64,000 nucleotides of DNA, taken from an uncultured Bacteroides sp. GTDB taxonomy: Bacteria > Bacteroidota > Bacteroidia > Bacteroidales > Bacteroidaceae. This document shows, piece by piece, positions 42,563-51,838 of the stretch. Location of the stretch: positions 62,001 to 126,000 of the forward strand of contig NZ_CALDPF010000035.1 in assembly GCF_937912035.1 (NCBI RefSeq). Reading direction: 5' to 3'. Position numbers and translations under genes: made by a program. The notes under the pieces are model-generated. The model did not search any database and was not told where the DNA came from. It saw only the letters and a program-made list of their open reading frames with translations. The number at the start of each line of letters is the position of its first letter. Position 1 is the stretch's first letter.

Positions 42563-44074
42563 TTAAATCCTTAATACACCTTTCTGCAATCCAAATTCTT
42601 TCCATCTGCTGATAGGACGGTTATCCGAAGATGTTCCCTTGTTTTCTTCCAGATTCATCAGATAGTCGATATATGCAGCTATCATGGCTATGTTTTCAGT
42701 CTCTTCTTCTTTCTTGCCTGCCCATTCTTTAAGCATTTCCTGATGCTTAGGAATAAACAATGTATTATAGTGACCTTCTACAAAGTCAGGAACATTCATT
42801 ATATGACGCAAGTAACTGATGTTAGTCTTAAGTCCGGTAATCTTGTATTCATACAAAACTCGGCGCATACGTTCGATGGCAAATTCACGTGTAGTAGCCC
42901 ATACAATCAGCTTACCTATCATCGGGTCATAATAGATAGGAATTTCGTAACTTTCATATACATAGCTGTCTATACGTACACCGATACCATTAGGTTCCAT
43001 CAGCTGCTTGATAATACCCGGTGAAGGCATGAAGTTATTGTCTGTATCTTCTGCACAGATACGGCATTCAATGGCATGTCCTCTCTGTTTCAGTTCTTCC
43101 TGCTTCAGATGCAAAGGCTCATTGTTAGCGATACGCAACTGTTCCTTAACCAAGTCAACACCAACGACCTCTTCTGTGATAGGATGTTCAACCTGAAGAC
43201 GTGTATTCATTTCAAGGAAATAGAAGTTACGGTTCTTGTCAACAAGAAATTCTATAGTACCAGCACCTTTGTAGTTCACAGCCTTGGCAGCAGCAACAGC
43301 AGCCTTACCCATTTTCTCACGCAACTCAGGAGTTACGAATGGAGAAGGAGTTTCTTCTACCACTTTCTGATTTCTGCGCTGTATAGAACATTCTCTTTCG
43401 AACAAATGTATGGCATTGCCATAATTGTCGCCCAAAATCTGGAACTCAATGTGATGAGGTTCTTCAACGAATTTCTCCAGATAAACAGTATCATCTCCGA
43501 AAGATGACATTGACTCTGAGCGTGCTGTGTTATAAGCCTCTTCTACTTCAGCCTCGCTATGGATAAGGCGCATACCTTTACCGCCACCACCCATTGAAGC
43601 CTTCAGCATTACTGGGTAACCTATTTCATTACATATTCTCTTTGCTTCCTCTACATTCTGCAAAGGTTTTTCTGTTCCCGGAACTACAGGTACTCCGGCA
43701 GCAATCATGTGTTTTCTTGCAGAAATTTTATCTCCCATGGCATCCATAGTCTCAGGATCCGGACCGATAAAGATAATTCCTTCGGCCTTACATCTGCGGG
43801 CAAATTCTGAATTTTCAGAAAGAAAACCATACCCCGGATGAATAGCATCTGCACCATGACGCTTGGCTGCCTCAATGATTTTGTCAATATTCAAATAACT
43901 TTCACGAGATGCAGCAGGACCTATGAAACAAGCTTCATCTGCATATAATACGTGGCGTGCCGCTCTATCGGCTTCCGAGAAAACTGCTACTGTCCTGATT
44001 CCCATCTCACGACAAGAACGCATAACACGCACTGCTATCTCTCCACGATTAGCTATCAATACTTTCTGTATCAT
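42563..44074 (-). CDS. Biotin carboxylase subunit
   Basis: 503 residues. Biotin carboxylase N-terminal domain (MIQKVLIANRGEIAVRVMRS), ATP-grasp domain with the Gly-rich loop GGGGKGMRL near residue 163, the HIEFQILGD and EMNTRLQVEH motifs, and a C-terminal domain. It uses ATP and bicarbonate to carboxylate biotin on the carrier protein encoded 12 bp downstream. First gene of the three-gene carboxylase operon. The symbol accC is avoided because the associated transferase is propionyl-CoA type. Confidence 0.94.
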   Translation of the reverse strand: MIQKVLIANRGEIAVRVMRSCREMGIRTVAVFSEADRAARHVLYADEACFIGPAASRESYLNIDKIIEAAKRHGADAIHPGYGFLSENSEFARRCKAEGIIFIGPDPETMDAMGDKISARKHMIAAGVPVVPGTEKPLQNVEEAKRICNEIGYPVMLKASMGGGGKGMRLIHSEAEVEEAYNTARSESMSSFGDDTVYLEKFVEEPHHIEFQILGDNYGNAIHLFERECSIQRRNQKVVEETPSPFVTPELREKMGKAAVAAAKAVNYKGAGTIEFLVDKNRNFYFLEMNTRLQVEHPITEEVVGVDLVKEQLRIANNEPLHLKQEELKQRGHAIECRICAEDTDNNFMPSPGIIKQLMEPNGIGVRIDSYVYESYEIPIYYDPMIGKLIVWATTREFAIERMRRVLYEYKITGLKTNISYLRHIMNVPDFVEGHYNTLFIPKHQEMLKEWAGKKEEETENIAMIAAYIDYLMNLEENKGTSSDNRPISRWKEFGLQKGVLRI

Positions 44075-44144
44075 GCTCTATTTTTTTGGTTTATAATCTT
44101 TTTATCAAAATTGCCTTCAACGGCACACAAAATCGAATTCTGTG

Positions 44145-44152
44145 CAAAAATA
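44145..44152 (-). promoter_or_regulatory. -7 box of the carboxylase operon
   Basis: Minus-strand TATTTTTG, a full TAnnTTTG match, 70 bp before the biotin carboxylase ATG at 44074. Confidence 0.4.
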
Positions 44153-44285
44153 TTAAAAGAATTACAAACACATGCTTAATAACATGTTTTTAAACTATCT
44201 GCCACTGCGTATTTCATGTTTTTTAACTACTCAAATCTCAATTCATTACAAATGCCACATGGATATAGCAAAATAATAAAAAAAG

Positions 44286-44346
44286 CCGGACAACAATAGC
44301 ATAGTGTATCGGCTGCTGCCATATACAATATATTATTGTTATCCGG
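44286..44346 (-). terminator. Terminator of the metallophosphatase gene
   Basis: CCGGACAACAATA (44286-44298) pairs with TATTGTTATCCGG (44334-44346), one mismatch, followed on the minus strand by CTTTTTTT. It begins 27 bp after the stop. Confidence 0.7.
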
Positions 44347-44373
44347 ACTTATATTTGGGATATATATGAAACC

Positions 44374-45321
44374 TTATTTCTTGCGTGAAACCGTATAGAT
44401 TACTTTACCTTCCTTGTTTATCATGTGCAGGTTAAGTTCCTTTTTATCAGCCGAGATAAGAGAGAATCCTGTTTCACCACTACAGAACTTGGTTCCGTCA
44501 ACAGGTTTTACCTTACGGCTGAGCGAACCTGATGTATTCACTACATAATCAATATTACTGTCAGCCTTACGTATATGCTGGAAATTGTGAATATGTCCGC
44601 ACAAATACATATCTACATTTTTGTGTTTGCGTAAAACAGAATCGAGCCTTTTCTGCAGATCAAGTCTTTCTGAATCATCTTTTCCTGTCTCAGCATATAT
44701 AGGATGATGTCCCACCACAAGCACCCAGTCTTCCTTTGCAGCAGTCAGAACAGAATCAATCCATGCCAATTGCTTGTTCATATCTTGTTTGCAAGCATCG
44801 GGATATTTCTCAGTATCTTCACGATATTTGTCAAGAAGAGGAGCTGTGTCCACCATTACGAAACGTACAGTGACACCATCATTTTCCATAGCGAAAGTAT
44901 AATATCTGTCAGGTACATTCCATCTTGCACTTACAGCACTGTAATCGATTACAGCCTGAGTGTTTCCACGATACTCATGATTACCAAGAATTGCATACCA
45001 TGGAATCATCAGTTCTGGATGACTGTATATAAGTTCATAGTTTGTCATCCACAGAGGGTCATTCACGCTGCGCACCCCTTCAAAATGGTGCACATCGCCT
45101 GCAGCAATCACACATTCAATATCCACGTTTTCTGCCATATTGCCCATCAGTTCGGCAATAGGTTTCTGGTCATAATATCCGTTTCGGCCAAGGTCATTGG
45201 CAAGATAGAAATTCAATGACTTTTCAAGAGTCTTCCAGCTTTCAGGTGTTTGTGCAAAAGAAACTGTAACGACAAACAAAGCCATAAATAGCGTAATAAA
45301 GTTCTTTCTTAATGAGTTCAT
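44374..45321 (-). CDS. Secreted metallophosphoesterase (purple acid phosphatase-like)
   Basis: 315 residues from the ATG at 45321; a longer frame to 45381 crosses its own promoter and was rejected. Signal peptide ends VTVSFAQ near residue 24. Metal-binding motifs are in order: ANDLGRNG, GDVHHFEG, GNHEYRGN, VVGHHPIYAE and CGHIHNFQHI, as in tartrate-resistant acid phosphatases. It would release phosphate from organic esters in the periplasm or outside. It follows the TonB receptor/beta-helix lipoprotein pair, with its own promoter carrying two 11-bp-spaced direct repeats like an OmpR/PhoB-type site. Confidence 0.9.
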   Translation of the reverse strand: MNSLRKNFITLFMALFVVTVSFAQTPESWKTLEKSLNFYLANDLGRNGYYDQKPIAELMGNMAENVDIECVIAAGDVHHFEGVRSVNDPLWMTNYELIYSHPELMIPWYAILGNHEYRGNTQAVIDYSAVSARWNVPDRYYTFAMENDGVTVRFVMVDTAPLLDKYREDTEKYPDACKQDMNKQLAWIDSVLTAAKEDWVLVVGHHPIYAETGKDDSERLDLQKRLDSVLRKHKNVDMYLCGHIHNFQHIRKADSNIDYVVNTSGSLSRKVKPVDGTKFCSGETGFSLISADKKELNLHMINKEGKVIYTVSRKK

Positions 45322-45365
45322 GATGTTGTTATATTTATAGATTATAATTTTATTGATTACTTGTG

Positions 45366-45400
45366 CAAAAGTATTTCTCAAATCTGAAATGAATCTGAAA
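45366..45400 (-). promoter_or_regulatory. Phosphatase promoter with PhoB-like direct repeats
   Basis: Minus-strand -7 box TACTTTTG (complement of 45366-45373). Seven bp further upstream are two perfect 9-bp copies TTTCAGATT (complements of 45381-45389 and 45392-45400) with an 11-bp period, replacing the -33 element. This spacing and placement match Pho boxes of OmpR-family activators. Confidence 0.55.
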
Positions 45401-45429
45401 ATTATTCCTGGTATGAAACATTTTCAAAA

Positions 45430-45460
45430 AAATAAGCCCGAAACTTGTCCGGACTTATTT
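45430..45460 (-). terminator. Terminator after the beta-helix lipoprotein gene
   Basis: AAATAAG (45430-45436) pairs with CTTATTT (45454-45460), extended inside by CCG/CGG; minus-strand T-run follows. Confidence 0.6.
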
Positions 45461-45481
45461 TTACATATATCAATTTAATGA

Positions 45482-46927
45482 TTACTTCTGACCATAAGCG
45501 CCATAGTGTGCTTCTGGAGCCGGAGACTTATATGTTTTGCCGTTTACTGTCAAACCTGTTGATACGAATGCAGGCTGCATATCTGTACCGCTATATGCTC
45601 CGTTCAAAGCCGGTGAACCAGCCTGAAGATGGAAATCATATTTCTGTGTTCCGTCATTATTGAATAGCTGATAATCAAGAAGACGAACTGCATTAATATC
45701 AAAAGCTGTAAACTTAGGATCTTTTGAGTCATCTTCGGTAGCTACGATTGAATTCTTATCAACTTTTTCTGTGTCATACATGTTGATGTATATCACTTCA
45801 CCGTCATCTTCGTCTTCCAATGTATAAGAGTAGTTATATCCTTCCCAAGAATATTCTATACCAGCTTCATATACATAGTCAGCCTCATCAATTTTCTGAG
45901 AGCCAGAAGCATAGTAGTTGTAATCAATAACTGAGTTATTTCTGTCGTAACGGTCTGAAGAATCCTGATTCCAGAAAGGAGTAGTTGCCTTGAACTTACA
46001 GTTAACCAAAAGATTGTTGAATACTTTTACATTAGCATTTTCTTCTACATAAATACTACCACCTTTATCTTCATCACGTCTCCATCCCGCATTTACTATT
46101 GTATTGTTGTAAGCCTGAATCTTAGCCTGAGCTCTTTCCTCACTCTGTGACTTGCTTGATAATTTCAATGCGTTGGTGTTTGGAGCAAACATCAAGTTTC
46201 CGGCAACGTCAACTACACATCCTGACTTGACATTCACAGCTTCTTCACCTGTCTTACCGTTTGCACAGAATACATTGTTTGCAATAATTGCGTTACCACC
46301 CATCATATAGATAGCATCTGAAACTCCATAACGTAGGATAGAATTTGTGATGACGTAATTACCTTTAGTATTATTAGTAGTTATCTGAGGATAAGCATCA
46401 TCACCTGCTTCATATATTCCTGCAAGTGCTGCCGGAGCTCCTTCCAGAACATCTCCACCCACATATTCTATAATAGTATGATCGATAAGCATTTCCTGAC
46501 AAGTTGAAGTGGCAACAATACCTCCCCACTTTCCTTCGAAAATATTACTTTCAGTTCTTTCATTTTCAGGAATAGAGAAAAGAACAGGTTTCTCAGCTGT
46601 ACCTTCACAATAAAGATTGCCCTTTACTGTAAACTCGATAGGAAGTTCATTCATTCCAACCTTTCCTGTTGCGATAACCTGAACACCTTCTTTAATGACA
46701 AGAGTCTTACCTTCCGGAACAGTGAAATGGTCTTTCAGTTCAACAACCTTACCTGCTTCCCATACCACAACATCGTTGTTTGTAAAATCACCTAGATCTG
46801 TAGAACCTTCTACATCAGAACCGTTGTCATTGTCTGAATCAGCTACATTATCTTCAGTACAAGAAATTGCCATTAATGACAGGCTGATCATTGCAGCGCT
46901 AGCCCAAAAATAATTTTTCAGTCTCAT
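45482..46927 (-). CDS. Secreted lipoprotein with right-handed beta-helix
   Basis: 481 residues. Lipobox MAISC near residue 23, then an Asp/Asn/Gly-rich linker (about 25-45), then repeated short beta strands characteristic of a parallel beta-helix (for example KTLVIKEGVQVIATGKV, EFTVKGNLYCEGTAEKPVLF, DHTIIEYVGG, NAIIANNVFCANG, CVVDVAGNLMFAPN). Such proteins sit on the cell surface and often bind polymers or partner with a TonB receptor. The receptor gene is 43 bp upstream in the same direction. The ligand is unknown. Confidence 0.8.
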   Translation of the reverse strand: MRLKNYFWASAAMISLSLMAISCTEDNVADSDNDNGSDVEGSTDLGDFTNNDVVVWEAGKVVELKDHFTVPEGKTLVIKEGVQVIATGKVGMNELPIEFTVKGNLYCEGTAEKPVLFSIPENERTESNIFEGKWGGIVATSTCQEMLIDHTIIEYVGGDVLEGAPAALAGIYEAGDDAYPQITTNNTKGNYVITNSILRYGVSDAIYMMGGNAIIANNVFCANGKTGEEAVNVKSGCVVDVAGNLMFAPNTNALKLSSKSQSEERAQAKIQAYNNTIVNAGWRRDEDKGGSIYVEENANVKVFNNLLVNCKFKATTPFWNQDSSDRYDRNNSVIDYNYYASGSQKIDEADYVYEAGIEYSWEGYNYSYTLEDEDDGEVIYINMYDTEKVDKNSIVATEDDSKDPKFTAFDINAVRLLDYQLFNNDGTQKYDFHLQAGSPALNGAYSGTDMQPAFVSTGLTVNGKTYKSPAPEAHYGAYGQK

Positions 46928-46970
46928 TTTTCAAAAATTAAAAGTTGTTAGTCAATTTATTTAATACCTA

Positions 46971-49622
46971 TTAAAGTTTATATCTGATACCAAGCATAAA
47001 CGATTGTCCATGCCATTCTTTACGTTCAATCAAATTGCCGTTTTTACGTTCAAAGCCTGTTATACCGTCTGTGTAAGGCCCTTTATGAGTAAATCTGAGC
47101 AAAGGTGTATCAAGCAGATTTGATGCCTTGGCATATATGGAGATACCGTTTTTGAAGCTTTTCTCTACCGAAGCGTCAAGCTGCATATATCCGTCTTCCC
47201 AAATGTCATCATCGAAATAGTTGGATACTTCACTCAAACGCTTTCCAGTATAACTTCCGGCAATCTGACCTTCCCAACCATACTTGCTGCTTTTCAGAAG
47301 TAATGATAGATTTGCCACATGGGCAGCCTGTCCGTATAGTGGTCTGGTCTGTTCTACTACTACCACATCAGAGCCCTGCATTGTACGTTTCTCTGTAGTA
47401 ATTTTGGAATGTGTATAAGTATAGTTGGCCTTAATACCGAACCAGTTAAAATACTTCATTACATCAACCTCTACTCCAAGATTAGAAGCATCACCATAGT
47501 TCATCGGAATATAGAACAAATCCTGTCCCTGCGGAACCAAACCCTGCTCTATAGGATCCTGAATATATTTGTAGAACACGCCTACCATAAATTGTTCTGA
47601 AGATCTAGGGAAAAACTCATAGCGCAAATCCAAATTATCGGCCACAGTATGTTTCAAATCCGGATTACCTTTCTCGCTGAAGTCTTCATTCAGAATTGTG
47701 TAAGGTACAATTTCAAAGAAACTAGGACGGTTTATTGCACGTGCATAAGAGAAACGCATATTGGCATTCTTATGAACTTCATACTTGGTATGGAAACTAG
47801 GCAATATATCAACATACTTTTGGTTTCCTTCGGCATTAACTCCATCTGTAGGATATTTAAGAAGGTATCCTTGATTAGTATGTTCTACACGTACTCCGGC
47901 AATAAATTCCCATTTTCCGAAAGTGTATTTTGCCATACCATAACCAGCTCCGATCTGTTCTGTAGCATCATAATTCAGAGCGCCGTTGATATTACGTGTC
48001 TTATAATAAAAATCTATTTCATCATAATTGTTCCAATCTTCACCTCTGTACTGACTTTCTCCCAAAATAGTTTCAAAAGTATATTCATTGAAGAAACTGT
48101 CTCTTTTCTTGTCGCGGAACATACCTCCGGCAGAGAATTCAAATTCAGAGTCAGACAAATCAAGTTTATATGACAAATCAACGTATCCTGCTTTGTCACG
48201 GTCTGAATTATGTTCCCAACGGTTTATCAATGCCCTATTCACGGCCACACGATCACCACCTCCAAGGAGTGAAATCTCATTATTGTCCGGTGTCTCATTA
48301 AAAGCCTTTGATAGTACTGCCGACCATGACAGATGCAATGCATTGTCCGCAAGGAATGAATGTTCACCTTTCAACGTAGAGTTTACGATATACTGACGGT
48401 TCCACCTCATTCGGACATATCCTTCTTTCTTGTCCAGACGGTCACGGACTTCAGTCTCGCGCATATCCATATATCCGTTATACCATGTAAGCTTATGTTT
48501 CGGACTTATATGATAGTCGAACTTGGCATGAGCTCCGATACGTGTCTGCTGGTCTGAATAATTTCTTGTCTCAGTGTTATTCACATCACGTCCCGGCTGA
48601 TAATAAATCTCGCTTTCTTTTCCACGATATGTATTCAGGAAACTTCCTGACAACATTACACCGAGTTTATTATTGAAGAAACGGTCACCATATGAAAGAC
48701 TTGCAGTCAGATCCGGCAAAGGTTTCTTCCACGTCATGCGCAAATTATCGTGTGAGAAATCTTCATCACTTACCTTGAATGCCTCCGGCATACCTTTCAA
48801 TTCGTAAGGAGACTGTTTGGTTATTGCTCCTTTATTGAACGACTGGAAATCGCGGTCAAAATACATAGAGTTATATCCTGTAGAAATATTTGCAGTGAAC
48901 TGACGTTCGGACGGCGCATCCTTCATAACCAAGTTTACAGCTCCACCTATTCCATCACCTTCCATATTAGCTGTAAGAGATTTTGTCACTTCAAGTCTGT
49001 CAAGCATTTCCGAAGGGAATATATCCAATGGAACAAATCGGTTCTTATTGTCAGGGCTTGGAATCTTTACACCGTTTACCAATGTATAATTGTAGCGCTT
49101 ATCCATACCACGAAGAATTGCATACTGTCCTTCACCGCTACTGTTTCTTTCAACTGTCACACCCGACATTCTTTGTATGACATTTGCCACTGTTATATCA
49201 GGTGAAAGCTCTATTGCTTTTGCACTCATCACATTCACCACATTCATGGCTTTTCTTTCTATGCCTCTAGCTCCGGCCTCTGTACGTCCGGGATTAGTTG
49301 CCACCACTGTGACTTCTGCCAGCATAACATCATCAGTTTTCAGCGGAATAAAAACTTCTGCATTGTTAGCCTCAACCACTACTTCGTATGTCTCATAACC
49401 TATGTATGAACAAACGAGTGTGCATTTTCCATAATCCAAATCCAGATTAAAACTACCGTTCAATCCTGAAACAACTCCCTTTGAAGGTTCTTCTTTTACA
49501 ACAACAGACGCTCCTATTATTTCCTCACCTGTCTGTGCATCCTTAATAACACCTCTAACTATACGTGCATTTGCCACAACAGAAACAAACAGCACCAAAA
49601 CCAATACCAGCTTAAATTTCAT
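46971..49622 (-). CDS. TonB-dependent outer-membrane receptor
   Basis: 883 residues. Signal peptide (to VVANA, residue 19), a carboxypeptidase-regulatory-like domain (IVRGVIKDAQTGEEIIGASV, about 20-105), the plug (NVVNVMSAKAIELSPDITVANVIQRMSGVTV onward, about 125-240) and a 22-strand barrel ending SFMLGIRYKL. It is not SusC-like in length or partner: the neighbour is a beta-helix lipoprotein, not SusD. Import of a substrate such as a phosphorylated compound or metal complex is possible because a phosphatase follows, but is inference. Confidence 0.9.
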   Translation of the reverse strand: MKFKLVLVLVLFVSVVANARIVRGVIKDAQTGEEIIGASVVVKEEPSKGVVSGLNGSFNLDLDYGKCTLVCSYIGYETYEVVVEANNAEVFIPLKTDDVMLAEVTVVATNPGRTEAGARGIERKAMNVVNVMSAKAIELSPDITVANVIQRMSGVTVERNSSGEGQYAILRGMDKRYNYTLVNGVKIPSPDNKNRFVPLDIFPSEMLDRLEVTKSLTANMEGDGIGGAVNLVMKDAPSERQFTANISTGYNSMYFDRDFQSFNKGAITKQSPYELKGMPEAFKVSDEDFSHDNLRMTWKKPLPDLTASLSYGDRFFNNKLGVMLSGSFLNTYRGKESEIYYQPGRDVNNTETRNYSDQQTRIGAHAKFDYHISPKHKLTWYNGYMDMRETEVRDRLDKKEGYVRMRWNRQYIVNSTLKGEHSFLADNALHLSWSAVLSKAFNETPDNNEISLLGGGDRVAVNRALINRWEHNSDRDKAGYVDLSYKLDLSDSEFEFSAGGMFRDKKRDSFFNEYTFETILGESQYRGEDWNNYDEIDFYYKTRNINGALNYDATEQIGAGYGMAKYTFGKWEFIAGVRVEHTNQGYLLKYPTDGVNAEGNQKYVDILPSFHTKYEVHKNANMRFSYARAINRPSFFEIVPYTILNEDFSEKGNPDLKHTVADNLDLRYEFFPRSSEQFMVGVFYKYIQDPIEQGLVPQGQDLFYIPMNYGDASNLGVEVDVMKYFNWFGIKANYTYTHSKITTEKRTMQGSDVVVVEQTRPLYGQAAHVANLSLLLKSSKYGWEGQIAGSYTGKRLSEVSNYFDDDIWEDGYMQLDASVEKSFKNGISIYAKASNLLDTPLLRFTHKGPYTDGITGFERKNGNLIERKEWHGQSFMLGIRYKL

Positions 49623-49659
49623 ATAGTCTCTTTCTCTTGTTTATTTTTCTTTTCTGCCG

Positions 49660-49667
49660 CGAAAGTA
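49660..49667 (-). promoter_or_regulatory. Possible -7 box of the TonB receptor gene
   Basis: Minus-strand TACTTTCG, one mismatch from TAnnTTTG, 38 bp before the ATG. The rest of this AT-rich intergenic region holds an inverted repeat AATTGAAT/ATTCAATT (49723-49730 with 49737-49744) and a palindrome at 49801-49814. Confidence 0.35.
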
Positions 49668-49800
49668 TAAGCATGGTATTACATAAACATTTCAAGTCTA
49701 TTGCAAGTATAATACAAAAGAGAATTGAATTATAAGATTCAATTTATCTATATAATAAGGTGTATTTTTCACAATAAAAAATCACTAAGAAAGTATGTTA

Positions 49801-49814
49801 TTACAAAGCTGTAA
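49801..49814. promoter_or_regulatory. 14-bp palindrome TTACA-N4-TGTAA
   Basis: TTACAAAGCTGTAA is a perfect palindrome with the 5-4-5 geometry of FNR-type sites. It is about 180 bp upstream of the TonB receptor ATG and 47 bp after the kinase stop. It shares the TGTAA/TTACA half-site with the predicted Crp/Fnr operators at 52412 and 58709. Confidence 0.35.
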
Positions 49815-49860
49815 CAAATAAATCAAAATTATATATTTCAATTAAGGTGTTGTAAACATT

Positions 49861-50676
49861 TTACCTCCAATTATTATAGAATGGAAAAGCTGGTCCAAAT
49901 CCTGTCCCGAACGAAAATCTAGCACCATATTTTATAGCATTATAAATAAACTCTTCAGATTTATCTATGGCATCAACTATATTACATCCCATGGCTATAT
50001 ATGTAGCTATAGCAGAAGCAAACATATCACCTGTACCATTCACATTCCTTGTTTCAATAAAAGGTTTAGTATATTCCTTAAAGCAATCATTCTGCGGACA
50101 ATAAAAATAATCTGAGATTTTATCATCACACCGTACAGACTTAACAATCACAGAATTTCCCCACTGGGACAGTTCTCTTAAATCATCCTTGATACCACCA
50201 ATATTCAACCTTCTGCCAAGTAGGATCTCCGCCTCCCTCATATTGGGTATTATAAGGGAAGCAAGAGGAATAAGATATTTTCTATAATATAGAACAGCAT
50301 CATCTTCCAACAGTTGATCCCCTGAAGAACTAACCATAACAGGATCTACTACCAAAGGGATATGAGCATATTTTCTCAATGTTTCAGATACCCGAAACAC
50401 CAATTCTTTCGAATATAACATCCCTGTTTTAATACAATCAGCCTCAACATCTTCCATAAATGATATAATCTGGGAGACAACCATTTCAACCGGTATCAGA
50501 CATACATCTTTCACGTGTTCTGTATCCTCATCAACAACGCATGTTATTGCTCCGGCTGCATATCCGCCACATGCAGATATTGCTTTGATGTCAGCCTGAA
50601 TACCAGCCGTACCCAAAGGTTCGCTTCCAGCTATAACAAAAACCTTATAAGGCAATTTTTCTTCCTGCTCAATCAT
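49861..50676 (-). CDS. ThiD/PdxK-like kinase of the ribokinase superfamily
   Basis: 271 residues from the ATG at 50676 (8 bp overlap with the aminotransferase gene). Family features: FVIAGSEPLGTAGIQADIKAISACGGYAAGA at the N-terminus (two parts: FVIAGSEPLGTAGIQADIKA, then GGYAAGAITC), VVDPVMVSSSG in the middle and the anion-hole motif NGTGDMFASAIATYIA. The Asp in GTGD is typical of pyridoxal kinases, while ThiD enzymes usually have GTGC. It would phosphorylate pyridoxal/pyridoxamine or hydroxymethylpyrimidine. The last gene of the Nim-like/aminotransferase operon. Confidence 0.8.
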   Translation of the reverse strand: MIEQEEKLPYKVFVIAGSEPLGTAGIQADIKAISACGGYAAGAITCVVDEDTEHVKDVCLIPVEMVVSQIISFMEDVEADCIKTGMLYSKELVFRVSETLRKYAHIPLVVDPVMVSSSGDQLLEDDAVLYYRKYLIPLASLIIPNMREAEILLGRRLNIGGIKDDLRELSQWGNSVIVKSVRCDDKISDYFYCPQNDCFKEYTKPFIETRNVNGTGDMFASAIATYIAMGCNIVDAIDKSEEFIYNAIKYGARFSFGTGFGPAFPFYNNWR

Positions 50677-51817
50677 TTCCGCATTCAACCTTATGCAAAC
50701 ACCTGATAAACTTATCTATAAAACAATCCACCTCCGATTTTGAGACACACAATGGAGGCAATATCCTGAGAACATTCTTTCCTGAGTATCCAGTAAATAT
50801 ATGATAATCATACAGCAAAGAATTGCGAATAACAGATACAGGGACAGCAAACTCAATCCCTATCATCAGTCCACGCCCTCTCACTTCCATTATTAACGGA
50901 TAACTCAAAGATCGTAATTTACTGATAAAATAAGAACCTACTTCATTGGCATTCTCAATAAGGTGTTCATCTTTCATAACCTGAATAACAGACAATGCAG
51001 CCGCACAACCCAGATGATTTCCTCCAAATGTGGTTCCAAGCATTCCCTTACACGGTTTGAAATCATCGCTTATCAATACTCCAGAGAAAGGAAAACCATT
51101 TGCTATGCCTTTTGCCACAGTAATGATGTCAGGTTTTATGCCGCACCATTGATGGGCAAAGAACTTTCCTGTACGTCCGTAACCGGATTGTATCTCATCC
51201 AGAATGAGAACAGCATTATATTGTTGAGTAAGCTTTCTTAAAGCCTTGAGGAATTCATCATCAGGAACTCTTATTCCTCCCACTCCCGATATTCCTTCTA
51301 TTATCACAGCACATACATCACCTTTACGCAGCACGTCCTCAATCTCGGCAATATTCATATCTGCAAAATAGACATTGTCATTGGAATTAATAGGTGCAGT
51401 TATCAGTGGGTTGTCTGTCACTTCTACTGCAGCAGACGTACGGCCATGGAAAGAACTCTTGAAAGCTATAACCTTTTTCTTTCCGGTATGAAACGATGCC
51501 AGTTTAAGGGCATTCTCATTGGCTTCGGCTCCCGAATTGACAAAGAACGCACTGTAATCCGGATAACCGGATAATTCCCCTAATTCGTATGCAAGTTTTT
51601 CCTGGAGTTTATTAATCACAGAGTTAGAATAGAACATCAGATTCTGCATCTGCTCATACATACACTTTATCAGATACGGATGAGAGTGTCCAATTGATAT
51701 TACAGCATGTCCACCATAGAAATCCATATATGAATTTCCGACTTCATCATATACATAACAGCCTTTTCCACGAACTATATTTATGGGAAATACAGAATAT
51801 ACATCAAACAAATTCAT
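50669..51817 (-). CDS. Class III PLP aminotransferase, ArgD-like
   Basis: 382 residues from the ATG at 51817; an in-frame TTG at 51823 was rejected. The PLP-binding signature is clear: LDEIQSGYGRTGKFFAH and the Schiff-base lysine in ITVAKGIANGFPFSGVLI. The N-terminus (MNLFDVYSVFPINIVRGKG, YGGHAVISIGHSHPYLI) strongly resembles Bacteroides acetylornithine aminotransferase. No other arginine gene is adjacent; instead it sits between a Nim-like flavoprotein gene and a pyridoxal-kinase-like gene. It may be a paralogue with another substrate. Confidence 0.85.
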   Translation of the reverse strand: MNLFDVYSVFPINIVRGKGCYVYDEVGNSYMDFYGGHAVISIGHSHPYLIKCMYEQMQNLMFYSNSVINKLQEKLAYELGELSGYPDYSAFFVNSGAEANENALKLASFHTGKKKVIAFKSSFHGRTSAAVEVTDNPLITAPINSNDNVYFADMNIAEIEDVLRKGDVCAVIIEGISGVGGIRVPDDEFLKALRKLTQQYNAVLILDEIQSGYGRTGKFFAHQWCGIKPDIITVAKGIANGFPFSGVLISDDFKPCKGMLGTTFGGNHLGCAAALSVIQVMKDEHLIENANEVGSYFISKLRSLSYPLIMEVRGRGLMIGIEFAVPVSVIRNSLLYDYHIFTGYSGKNVLRILPPLCVSKSEVDCFIDKFIRCLHKVECGND

Positions 51818-51838
51818 AAGCAATTCTTTAGTATTTTA

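Noticed and set aside
49723..49744. Inverted repeat AATTGAAT/ATTCAATT as terminator of the kinase operon
   Set aside because: It is more than 110 bp after the stop and only AT pairs dominate; noted in the promoter entry but not called as a terminator.
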